From positions 248,001-312,000 of the forward strand of contig NW_026251410.1 of the NCBI RefSeq assembly GCF_025118155.1: a stretch of 64,000 nucleotides of DNA, given 5' to 3'. Positions within the stretch are counted from its first letter, which is position 1; every line of letters begins with the position of its first letter. Under the pieces are notes generated by a model. It was not told where the DNA came from, searched no databases, and saw only the letters and a list, made by a program, of their open reading frames with translations. The translations under genes and the position numbers were made by a program. Below are positions 22,673-33,997 of this stretch, piece by piece. Source of the DNA: Cokeromyces recurvatus. Taxonomy: Eukaryota > Mucoromycota > Mucoromycetes > Mucorales > Mucoraceae.

Positions 22673-23704
22673 ATGCACACTCATGATGTCTTTGTAATAG
22701 CGAGTAAAACTCTTCCCAAATCTGCTGCTACTACTACCAACTATGATGAACTCCTAGAAGACTCTGACGATGATTTTCAACCTCAAATAAAACTTTGCAA
22801 GAGAACAAGTAAGTTTCATTATATTGAACTAATAAAGTAAAAACTGATAAAATGTAAATTAAGGTCAAGAAAACCTATCATTCAATAAATATAAAGAATA
22901 TGAAGAAACAGAACGTACCACTGAACAAGGTAATAGCTTATAAATATATTTTTTTTTGACAACAGCACTCACAGTTTTATCAGTTAAAACTACTCCTGTT
23001 AAAAACGACAAAGGTAAAGGAAAGGCAGTTGATATAGCTCCTACTACCAAAGAAAAAGGTACGGTCTACTCTTACTGTATGATTGCAAAGCTAAGTCTGT
23101 TCAAATAGATCAACATAGGCATTTAATTCAAACGAATGGTTATTCAGTTGAATTTCACTTTAAAAAGAAATCTAAAAAGTCAAAGAAGAATACTACTGCT
23201 GATGACTTGACTCCTATGCATTTTACTGGTGATGTCAAAAACAACAATGCACTTATCTGGGCTATAGATCCTCGACAAACTGATATTTTCACTGCTGTTG
23301 ACTCTAGTACTTCTGACAAGAAGAAAAGGATCGCTACTGCTCCTAAAGATAACCAGACCACCGATTTATCTAAGAAAAGAATTATTGCCTTTGGTTATGC
23401 TAAATCTGGTAGCTCTATGAAAGGAAAACTTTCTGCTCCTATTAGACGGATAACGGATGCAATTAAGAAAATGTCTAAAGAATTGAAAGGAAACACTTTT
23501 ATCTCTGTTGATGAATATTTGACTTGTCAAACATGTAACCATTGTAAAAATCGAAACTTAACTAATATTACTACAACCAAATCAAAGCGTAAACTTCATG
23601 CTGTACTCAAGTGTAACTCTTGCAGTATGGTATGAAATCATGACGTAATGGCTGCTAAAAACATAAACTACATGTCACAACATAAAAATAAAAAGACCTC
23701 CTGA
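22673..23704 (+). pseudogene. Decayed Fanzor (eukaryotic TnpB-like, RNA-guided RuvC nuclease family) gene, internally deleted
   Basis: The C-terminal half is recognisable. A RuvC-I-type block (ALIWAIDPRQTDIFTAVD, Asp codon near 23267) is followed by a RuvC-II-region block (RIIAFGYAKSGSSMKGKL) and RuvC-III with zinc ribbon (SVDEYLTCQTCNHC...CNSCSMV, then NHDVMAAKNI). The zinc ribbon is two CxxC pairs. A TGA at 23633-23635 sits where the family has Trp just before the [N/H]-D-x-x-A-A-x-N-I motif, and the frame then continues to TGA at 23702. Upstream exons 22673-22808 and 22864-22929 join in frame and give an acidic N-terminus (DELLEDSDDD). After about 22966 the frame runs into TAG, while the conserved part is in another frame (open from ~23063). 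Less than 60 residues separate the RuvC-I and RuvC-II blocks, so much of the mid-region is missing. Fanzors usually have about 450-700 aa. Inactive relic. Confidence 0.78.
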
Positions 23705-23818
23705 ATTTCAAAAATTTTCTTAAATGCATGCGATCTCTATAACGGTTTCGCATCCCTTACTTAACAGGTACGTTGTATATATTATATTATTATCTATCAC
23801 TCTCGCTAACCTTTTCAT

Positions 23819-23855
<37 letters not shown>

Positions 23856-24694
23856 CAAATAACTCTAATTGATATTCATATTTTAAATTATTTGATCAAT
23901 ACAGTATTGTGGAAGTTATACTACGACCAAAATTTTCAATTACCGAAGAGAAGTGTAACAAAAGCAGCAACAGAAAACGTCAAAGCTAAATTTAACAAAA
24001 GAGTCACGAAGGGCTAAATAAAATTGATCTGCACATTTTTTTTTTTTTTTAAAAAAAAAGAATGTTCCCTTCCATTTTGACTTGTCTGAATAACTGTAAT
24101 CTAAATAAATAAGAGCAAATCGTCAAATTATATCAACTGCATATGCTTCATCTTAGAATATCTTATTAACCATAAATATATGATTACAGTTAAGCATAAC
24201 TAAAATTGTTCGTTATGCTCAAATAGATGCCGAACTTGTCTATTGGCTTTATAAAAAAATCTCATAAATCAAAATATTTTGAGAAACTTTTATTATATGT
24301 TACTATTCAGTAATACTATAGAAGTTCTTATTTAATAGATAGCTTTCTATTACTTTTAATCATCATAAGTCGAATACCTTATTTTCGTTATAATCTAAGG
24401 TTATGAAAAAAAAAATTAAAGCAGAACACAGATTATAAACTATACAACTTCAATACCATTGGTGAAGCTGTGTAAGTCATGATTAAAGGCCATCTTTATT
24501 TTCATAATGAGATAGAATATGCTATGATATGATAAGAATTAGTAATAAACATAATTCTAATATTGTCTGACTAGTTGAGTTTCAAGCTTTACAAATACAG
24601 TAGCTTCTTGTTTTATAATAGCTAATTAGATTAGTAATGATTTCTTCATACTTGTTATTTTTGTAGTAACAGATAGGCCACTTCGTAAGGAAGT

Positions 24695-24733
<39 letters not shown>

Positions 24734-24943
24734 TTTAATTTAATGCTAGCAAGTTCTTAACCAATTTCTTTTATTTACATAAAATCCAGTATTGCATAAT
24801 AATAAATATGCTTTGTTATAGAACACATGTATTTCCTTTAATGATTTATAGTAAAGAAATAAGATTAACTAGAAAAATATTTATAATGGATATTTTTCAT
24901 TTTTATGATATAATAAATGTAATCGTTTTTTCTTTCTTTTTTT
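23705..24943. other. Interval between Fanzor relic and OSBP gene
   Basis: A frame at 23724-24017 is split by a 32-nt T run (23824-23855). It may be a spliced tail of the Fanzor element (for example VLWKLYYDQNFQLPKRSVTK before a stop at 24017), but there is no homology support. From 24018 on, no gene was seen; a C/T-rich TTTTCTTTTCTTTTC stretch with a T run lies at about 24697-24736. Confidence 0.4.
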
Positions 24944-26009
24944 TTACAAAGAACCCTTATAAACCCAGTTACCATTTGTAGGTGGATTATACTTATTTTT
25001 TACAATTGAAGCCAACATACGCTGAAGAGTAGCAACTGTAGGTTCTTCATTAACCCAACGGAAATACTTGGGCTCCCATTCTTCACCTTTTGCTTGACGT
25101 GCAGCCTTTTCTTCTCTCTTTTGATTTTCAATTTTACTTTTTTCAATACCTGCCAAATTTGTGTCATTTGCACGAATAGCCTCAGATACTTTTTGCCAAA
25201 TTCTACGACTCTCCATTTCATCCTGTTCTTCAAGATCTTTGATATGCATAGGAGCAGGAATTAATTGAGAAACATCCAAGAAGGGTTGAGATGTTTTGGA
25301 GCCATATTTTGTAATTGTCGATTTACCACTCCATTGTCCTTCCATTTTACAAATGTATTCTTTTGAACTACCAGCACCATTACGACGAAGATAACACTTG
25401 AAATGATTCTTTTCACCTGAAATCCAGCCACGAGAGGTATACTCAATTGAACAATATAAACCATTTGAAGATTGAATATAAGATGTGCCAAGTAATTCAA
25501 CATATGGGGCTATACTATCTATATAAGAATATACACGTATAAACACTTGATTATACTTTACCTGCATACCAAATACCATTCACTGTAATAGAAGGACAAG
25601 TCAACAAATAAGTTTCATCACGATCTTTTAATGTGACAACGCTTTGGCCAACTTGATCAACAATTAGAGAGGTGCTCGAAAATCGAGTCTTTTGACCTGT
25701 ATGACCATTCAATGTCAAACCATGTTTTTCATTTGTGATGCAGAATCCTGTCACAGGAGGATGATGGGATACTTGTTCTACAAGGACATTTGTTTCGCCC
25801 GATCCGTTCAAATCACCCCAAAACATCTTAAATTGTTCACCCAATACAGGATTATAAGGCTTTTTTTCCCATTCCCCTTTGGGTACTCGACGAGAATAGG
25901 AAGCATTTAGGTAAGAAATGAACCATTTTACAAAAGCAATCATACGTTCAACTTCATCATCCGATTTTGTAATGTCTGTAAATAAGTCCGGTTGTTGTGT
26001 CCAATATTC

Positions 26010-26046
<37 letters not shown>

Positions 26047-26288
26047 CCAAAAAAAAGAAAGAAAAAGGACAACTTAGTAATTATTTGTATTCTTGAAACA
26101 ATTTAGACTATTACTTACGAATATTCAATTAAAGAAATTGGAGCTAAAAGAAATGATGGGCAAGTGAGAGATGAAAGATCACCCGAGAAAGATGCTAAAG
26201 ATTTCAAAAAGGAATGGAAAGCACCTTTTTGCTCAGAAGGAATCTTATCGACATTGTTAACCTCACCACTTTCAGTTGCTGCAGACAT
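24944..26288 (-). CDS. Oxysterol-binding protein homologue, Osh4/Kes1-like lipid transfer protein
   Basis: Three exons, 26288-26119, 26010-25562, 25518-24944, give 397 aa, the size of single-domain short ORPs such as yeast Osh4. The N-terminus (SFLKSLASFSGDLSSLTCP) matches the lid region, followed by PISLIEYSEYW. KKPYNPVLGE and the diagnostic EQVSHHPP signature lie in exon 2, and GSKTSQPF is in exon 3. The C-terminal part is helical and charged and ends with a Trp/Tyr-rich tail. Short ORPs exchange sterol and PI4P between ER and Golgi/plasma membranes; the HH and Lys residues of the signature bind PI4P. Intron 1 is unusual: a 35-nt run (A on the coding strand, 26046-26012) directly abuts the acceptor AG, where a pyrimidine tract is normally expected. 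Confidence 0.95.
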
Positions 26289-26536
26289 TTATGTATCTAT
26301 ATATTTTTTTTTTATATATAAAAAAATTAAAGAATTAAAAAATTAAAGAATTAAAAAATTAAAAAGAAAAACAGAAATTAAATTAAAAAAAAAAAAAAAA
26401 GAAGAGGTAGATTTTTCTTTACAATTTGTGTGTAATAGTTTAATCAAAAATTACGTCACAAAGTAATATTTCTTTAAAGTCAAATAACATTACTTTATGC
26501 TTAAAGTAGCTTCTATAACTTCAAGAAGACTCTATT

Positions 26537-26585
<49 letters not shown>

Positions 26586-27573
26586 GAGGAATTCATATGT
26601 TCTGATCTTTTTTATTTTATAGTGGCTTCTGCACTCTAATTTTTATACATTTTATTTATCTAAGCTAAAAATAGGTGTTTTAATCACTAAATTAATTTGG
26701 ATTGCTTGAAAAGATCCTAAAATCTTTTTTAATTTAATTTAATTTTATTTATTTATTTTTGAACAGAAGAAGAAGTATATATAAAAGAACAATGTAATGA
26801 AAAAGAAATACTATACTGAATTTATATATATATATATAAAGGAAGTCTATAAACAACATTAAAAGAATAGAAGAACTGTAGTTGTTGCTATACTGTATCT
26901 TATTTTATCTTTTGATGTAATCATTAGAGGACTATCAAGCATATTTTCCATAACTCTAGATTATGAAGTAATATTGAAAATTTTATACAAGATATATGAG
27001 ACGAAATTCTTTATATCAATCGGTATATAGGATTGAGTATATTTGGAGACATTGAATGATATAAGTTTTTGTTAATAAAAGCCCGTCACCTATCCTACTG
27101 AAGACACTAGTTATCTATAATACTCGAAACATTATCGTGTATTGATTAAATGTACCTACTTTTGGCTTAAAATACGACTTGAATATGATGCTTTTTTTAA
27201 AAAAAAAAGAATAGACATTCCGAGATTACTTTCTCAAAGAAGATAATTAAAAAAAAACAAACTATTTTTTGGACCCTAATGTATTTACATAATAGCACAC
27301 ATTTATATGATACAAGTGTATCCTAGATAAATTCATTTTGCGGCCTAATTGATAAAAATCATACATAAAAGGATAAATACTAGTTGCCTACTTCTTGATA
27401 CTCTATATATAGATAGTATAAAATTACGAGAGATTTTATTTGATATAAAATAATGTAGTATAATAATAAATTATCATATAAATAGAAGAAAAATAGTATT
27501 TATCATATAAATTAAATATTAAGTGTATGCATTTTTTTTTTTTTATGAAGATTAATAATTTACAGTGTATTTT
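26289..27573. other. Intergenic interval with 42-nt poly(T)
   Basis: It holds the OSBP promoter side (right of 26288) and the 3' flank of the MFS gene. A 42-nt T run occupies 26539-26580. An (AAAATTAAAG)-like A-rich stretch lies at about 26320-26400. No coding signal was seen. Confidence 0.6.
26539..26580 (+). repeat. 42-nt poly(T) tract upstream of the OSBP gene
   Basis: Uninterrupted T run 250 bp upstream of the OSBP start codon (A run on that gene's coding strand). Confidence 0.97.
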
Positions 27574-29532
27574 CTAGACTTTAGCAGGAATGGCTTCAGC
27601 GGAAATAGCTTCAGTTGATAAATGTAAATTCATCGGGGAATCATGAACATTATCTGTCTTAAAAGTATAAGGCTTTTCAATATTAGAAAATTCATCTTCT
27701 GATTCATTTGTCTGACTTTCTTCATTGTAGCTTTCAAGACCAAATGATTTCATAGGAATTGTAAAACAAAAAGTAAGAACAGCAATACAAATAGCAATGA
27801 TAGACAAGATCATTTGAACATGACCATATGCAGTAACAACGCCATCATATTGCTCTTTAGGAAGAGAAAGAGCGTAAGGGATACTGCCAACAATCTTTTC
27901 ATAATTATATTCACCAGGAACATATTTAGCAAGTTGTCCAGGAAGCATATTATTCCAAATAGAACCAGCCATGGTAGAACCAATACTAGCAGCGATAGAA
28001 CCACCGATTTGCATCATAGCAGTAGCAATTGCCATGTCATCATGAGGAACTGAACTTTGAATAGCGACAAGCATAGGTGTGTATAGGAAACCAGAACCGA
28101 TACCAACAATTGTTTGAGAGATAACAACAAATGCATCAGATGAAGTTGGAAGACGAGCAGGGATCATGAGCCCTACACCGAGGATAATTAAGGAGACACC
28201 AGTCCAGACAAAGGGCTTCCATACACGAAATCGTTTCATTAAAATACCTACAAGGAATTCACAAATAATGTAAGCGACATTATAACCTCTTTCAAGTAAG
28301 ATAGCATCAGAGACAGTGAGATCACGAGAAATCATAAGATAAGTTGTATAGTACTGCCAATTAGTAGATGAAATAATTGTAACGGTTGATAGAGCACAGA
28401 CACCGTAAAGAGGGGTACGACTTTCCCATCGAGTAATAGGAATAACAGGCTTAGCTGCAAATCTCCATTCCCAGATACCGAATAGGGCCCAAGCGGCGAC
28501 ACCAGCAATAAGAGTGCCGATCGTCTTACCACTACTCCACCCACCCCATGAAGTTGTAGCTAAAACCAAAGGAAGCAAAATAAGACAAAGTCCCGCAATC
28601 AATAATATACTGCCAATAATATCAATTTCAACACCCAACCAAATAATACGTTGTATAAAGTTCATTTTCTCGGCTTTGCCATATATCTTGATTTGTTCTG
28701 CCTTGTATTCTTTTAAAAGACCCCTTTTCCTAACTTGAAAGTACAATTTCCAAAGGGTACCAAGAACGGGTAGACAAGTAACCAAGAGAATAATAGGAAT
28801 CATTCCATAGCCCCAACGCCAATTTCCATTGTAATAAAGAGCATCAGCAGCGCGAGGTGCAAGGAAAAGGTTAATGAGACTAGGGACATTGTACAGACTT
28901 TGCATCAAACCACGATTTACGACATTTGTGAAATCAGCAATTGTAATTGGTCCAAGGATAGCTACACCTGTATAGCCAAATGCATAAATAATTTGTCCGC
29001 CCTAACAACGTTAATAATTAAAAAAAAAAAAAATCAAAAGTTTTTACTTGAGTAAAAATTATCTAATATATACATATTTATATATATACACATACCACTA
29101 ACGTCTCATAATTATTAGCGCACGCCATAGCAATATAAGTAACTATGTAGAAAAATAAGGCAATTGTATACATTTGAGCTCTACCATACATATCAGAGAG
29201 CTTAGAATAGATGGGGTAAAGAGCAGTTTGAAGGATATAGAGTACGGTAGATAAAATACTGATCAAATTGTTTGTCTGAAAGAGGCTAGTCACATTCACT
29301 GTAAGAGATGAACTAATACCGCTTTCAAAGTTAATAGCCCAAGATAAAAGGATTAAGCTAGAAGTAGCAACGTATATAAATATGAATTGTCAAGTATATG
29401 ATTAGGTTATCACTTAATTACTTACCCACAGAACATGACCCATTTATCATATTTACTCCAAACAAGTTTATATAATTCAACCATTTTCACACCTTTTAAA
29501 GTGTTTTTACTGTCTTCTACTATTTCCGTCAT
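27574..29532 (-). CDS. Major facilitator superfamily siderophore-iron transporter (SIT/ARN-like)
   Basis: Three exons, 29532-29426, 29357-29096, 29001-27574, give 598 aa with about 14 hydrophobic segments, the 14-TM layout of fungal siderophore-H+ symporters. After a short cytosolic start comes WVMFCGLILLSWAINFESG, then the MFS loop 2/3 motif region KLSDMYGRAQMYTI. A long stretch follows with Trp-rich loops (TSWGGWSSGKT) and the ...YTPMLVAIQSSVPHDDMA block seen in SIT1-type carriers. The C-terminal 60 residues are acidic, cytosolic and contain ESYNEESQTNESEDE. It probably imports ferric siderophores at the plasma membrane or endosome; Mucorales use rhizoferrin and xenosiderophores, but the ligand cannot be deduced. 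Other 14-TM DHA2-type exporters are the main alternative. Confidence 0.88.
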
Positions 29533-31561
29533 AATAGTTTATTTATTTTTTGAAGTAGAATAAAACTAAAGTGAAGATTAAAAGAACTACAATAAAATAC
29601 AGATCGTTTATATATGGAAAAAAAGCAGTAACAGAAGCATTTTTTTTTTTTTAAACTGACTCTAATTTGTACATTGAGTTTATATTATCTGATCATCAGA
29701 TATTTTCTTTCGGAGATCAATAAATTCTTCATTAGTAACAAAAAAAAACAACTACAACAATTAATCTTTTGGTAATAGATTAGACACTATCATTGGATCA
29801 GGGCATAAAAAAAAAAGCTGACAAAAAAAAAGATAAGGTTTATTATTATTATTATTTTTTTTTTGCCTTTGCAAATGACAAACTATTTTCAATTTGATAT
29901 TAGACATAAATGGATTTATTTACTATTTCTATGTAGTGACTATTTTTATAAAAAGTATAGAATCTTAAGAAAAAAAATACATTCATACAAAAATACATAG
30001 TATGGGTATGATCATTGGAATATTTCATTTTGAAACTCCATTTCGTATTACTATCAAAATAAAAATATGACAAACATTAATCGCAACATATTTCAGCACA
30101 AAAATAATTCAATTTTATTCCTTCATGTATGCTTCAGATCACCATAGTTTTATATTAATTTAAATTGTATAAATTGTCTGTTTTTATATATTAGATAAAT
30201 TAACATACTCTTATACAACACTAAGTAGAATTCGATCTAGAATTTAATACTTCAGATTGTTTTAATGTTTCAAAAATATTTTGAATTGCGTATAAAGATA
30301 TTATTATCTTCTTAACTTTCTTTTTTAAAATAAATAAATAAATTTAATTCCAAAAAAAATGGAAAATCTATTGAACAAAACAAGAATAGAATATATAGAA
30401 AAAAAAGATATATAGAAGATTGCTTTCGATTAGTAAAAGTATGCATTCAATCTACCATATTAACACGTGTATGTTTTTATACTGCTTATTCTATTCTATT
30501 TTCTTTTATTGTTATAGTTGTGTACAATGTTTGAATTTGTAGAACATAGTACAAGTTTATAAAGAGTCCTATTTACCAAAATGATTAGCACACTTTTTTC
30601 TTATGTGGTACATCGCTTTTAATTTTAAAATCAGTATAGTTAAAAAAATTAAGTTCAGACTATTCTTTTTGGTATAAAGTATATCAAAGTTGTAGATGCT
30701 GTTTATCAAGACCTTACATCATAAAATTTGAAGTTAAAGAGCGATAGAAACCTTATCAGTTTACTCAAAAGAACATGATCGTAAGCTTCAGAGATTATGT
30801 TGGTGATCCAAAAAAAAAAAACCTCTCTCTCTTCGGTTTACTCTTAATAATAAACCAAAACTGTTCAATTGAATCAAATTCAAGCAAATAACAGTAAGAG
30901 ATTGACGCGACTTATTTTTTTTTTGATACTGTATAGTGTATAAAATGAGACGTTATTCATTGTCATGTAGTGACTTATGAACTTTTTATATTTATCTAAA
31001 ATGTTTATGGTGTTTGCAATAAAATTGAAATAATGATCAATAGCCAGGCCTGTTGCTTTCTTTCTTTCTTTTTTTTAATGTTATGTTTGGGAAGTTTGAG
31101 ATTTTTATATTATTGAACTAAACTAGTAATGTTATTCGTCAAATTCTATGTCTATAGCGTGGTTCTTATAATAAAATTAAAAGTTTATTATCGCTTAATT
31201 TTTTTTTTAAATTCAAAAATAAATAAATAAAGGAAGCCTAACTCGAAATAATCAAATATGTTAAAAAGTAATTTCATACTTATGCCGGTTTTAAGCTTTA
31301 TTCAATTCTACGTCACAAAATTATGTTTTTTTTTATTCTTTAATAAGCTTATTTAACTTGAATATCATTGATTAGACATAGTGTCAATAATGTTAAAGTG
31401 TCTAACGAATTATACTTTTATTAAATCTGAAAGTGAAAAATATGTTTGCTTCTTTACAACAGATGGCGGTAGCTATTATGGACGTTGAATTTCATTATAT
31501 ACAAATATAGTTATAACCATACTCATAGCTAAGAGATAAAAATAATAATTAATGTTTATAC
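29533..31561. other. Gene-poor interval
   Basis: No coding exon, RNA gene or inverted repeat stood out. It is AT-rich with A10-12 runs at about 29640, 29813 and 30810. The left end should contain the transporter promoter; the right end is the 3' flank of the unknown membrane protein. Confidence 0.55.
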
Positions 31562-33765
31562 TTATATGTGAATAAAATAAACTTTACCAAAAAGCATATC
31601 CCATCTTTCAGAAGCAAATGTCCAGAAATCAGCACTCTTCAATGGTTCATGTTTATCAATGCGATAAGAATTGATATTTCCATTTTTCAAAGCAACAAAT
31701 AAATATTTGAGTCCTTTACTATCTTGCCAAAAATGAACTGCACCTACAGGCTATGATAAAGAAAACTATAGTTTAATTCTCGGCGTAAAAACAAAAAAAA
31801 AAAAAAAGGAAAGGAAACCTAGAAAACCTACTTTTGATCCACCATAATCATCTCGAATAGAAGGTATAGCCATTTCTAGTCTCCAAGGAGGAGGGAAATA
31901 ACGTGTCCTCAGTTGTTTTTCTTCATCCGATATATCTGATAAAAAGTAATCTACCCATGTGTTAAGTTTGCCCAATACACCTAGGCCTTCATTATGAACC
32001 TCAATATGATCCTTATCCTTTATACGTTTATTATCACGACCATAGATGTAAATGTAATTATATTCGGTCCAAAGCGCTAAATTGTCTCCCTCTTCATTTA
32101 ACTGAATCCCCATAATTTCAGCATCTACAGTTTCATATCCTTGCCAATAATAATACTCTGGAATAATCGTTTTCCTTCCATCGTTCGTATATAGTCTTTC
32201 CTTCTCTGAATCAATAAGCTTTAAAATATCAATTCTATCAGTAAAGTCCAAAGTGATGAATTTATTTTTAATATAAGGAAAGACAATCGTTTTCGCATCT
32301 GCTGAAACAGTTGAAAGTAACTTTGGCATACTTATTCGACTAGATTGTAGTTGTTGTTGATGATGATGCGAAGTTTGATATGATATATCTGAAAATCCTA
32401 CATAATTCATAGAGTCATCATTATAAACAGGATACTAAAAAGTGCGCATAAATACATGTAAATATATTAATTTTTGCTTTCATTCATTTTTCTTTTTCTT
32501 TATTTTCCCTTACGTCTGATTCTCCTTTTTCTCTTTGAATCCAAGTAGTAACTAATTTATTTTCATTATTAATACTTGTTGTATTATCAGCTATTGTAAT
32601 ATTCACATAAAATGTCGTAGTTGTTTTATGAACATTTAGTGTAAAAACTCGATATGTTTCATTCCTATAAGTATATTAATGTTGTAAATATTGAATATAA
32701 ATACGCACATGCCTATATAGATATGTATGTATCTATACAACTTACATAGGGGAATAGAGTCTTGAAAATAAAGTAGAATATTGTTCAGTTGAATAAGGCT
32801 GTGACCATTCTAACAAAACGCAAATATTAAGTGAAAAAAACAAAAAACAAAACAACTGTTTTATATTTACCTTGTACTAATCTTCCCTTTTCAATTTGAT
32901 AACTACCAAGAGCTGTTATTAAAGTATGATGTGGTGAATTGGTTATAGTTGAAGGTAATGTCATTATATGAAATTCATAGTCATCAGGATCCCTAACATA
33001 TATAATCATATTGATATCACTACATTTGTGTAGCATTAAAAAAAAAAAAAAACTGTAATCTACCTTGAAAATATTAAAGAATCTTTTTCTAATGATATAG
33101 CATCAACCCAAGTAGTTCCTGGTAATCTAATATCTTTATACTCAAATGAATTCTCCTCAGTGGTATAATATATTCTCACATAATGGTACGAATTATCATT
33201 ATCAACTTGGTGGTATAAAACTGCAAATTGCATTTGTTGTTTCTTTTCTATTATAGGAATATTTCTAGTAGATATTTGTGATATAGGTCCTTTAAATACA
33301 TGCTCAAAACATGGTGTCCAGTCTACATACATATATAACTTTTAATGTTGCTATACAATATATATATATATATAAATATATACCTTCTGTTTCTAACGAG
33401 TCATTTTCTGATAATATATTTGAAATGGGCCTTTTAACTTGTTTAACATATCCTATACATAATAGACTTAATACAATATATACACCTATTTTCTTCATAT
33501 AATTTTTACCTTGTACACCTAACTTAAGTTTCCCAGTACCAACTAAGGAGCCTCTACTCTTTAATGCTTCAAATTTAAAAGCGGTCAAGTAAATATAAGA
33601 ACCAACAGTAGAAATGACAACCTTGTCCGGCTTAAATGTAAACAACGATGGATAGTTGGATGTATAGATGATTTTAGGATGTAAATACGGTGTATCTTGT
33701 GATAAAACAGCGATGTATATTACAGCTAAACCACTAAGCAACAGTACAAGTGCTCGCCATTTCAT
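31562..33765 (-). CDS. Unknown signal-anchored/secreted protein, 579 aa, eight exons
   Basis: Exons on the minus strand: 33765-33510, 33452-33384, 33322-33064, 33019-32871, 32809-32746, 32664-32514, 32434-31832, 31750-31562. Residues 4-22 (RALVLLLSGLAVIYIAVLS) form a signal peptide or signal anchor. The rest is beta-rich with repeated aromatic/Gly strands such as DNLALWTEYNYIYIYGRD, KYLFVALKNGNINSYRID and a WRLEMAIPS segment, suggestive of a beta-propeller with degenerate repeats. There are few Cys and several N-glycosylation sequons (for example NET, NIT, NTT). No family was recognised. It would face the ER lumen or outside. The ATG is 232 bp from the divergent OTU gene, so the two may share a promoter. 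The model ends at a TAA reached by reading through a possible donor GTAAAG near 31588, so the last few codons are uncertain. Confidence 0.78.
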
Positions 33766-33927
33766 AGTTGTTAAACTAATGTATTTAATGAAAAAAAAAC
33801 CAGAAACAAAAAAAAAAAAAAAAACACACACACACAATAAAAGAAATAAAAACGTTAATTTGTACGGAAGATGGCATCAAAATCCTATATGCACACCTCT
33901 TTTTGTAACTGAGAATTTTATCACTTG

Positions 33928-33968
<41 letters not shown>

Positions 33969-33997
33969 CTTTATGAATATATACATATAAAGACATC
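33766..33997. promoter_or_regulatory. Divergent promoter with 39-nt poly(T)
   Basis: Only 232 bp separate the start codons of the unknown membrane protein (-) and the OTU protein (+). It contains an A19 run ending in (CA)n at about 33807-33836 and a 39-nt T run at 33930-33968, 29 bp before the OTU start. Poly(dA:dT) tracts exclude nucleosomes in fungi, so both may help keep a shared promoter open. Confidence 0.55.

Noticed and set aside
23724..24017. C-terminal exon of the Fanzor element
   Set aside because: It could be joined by splicing, but most of the frame is a T-run translation and no family motif supports it.
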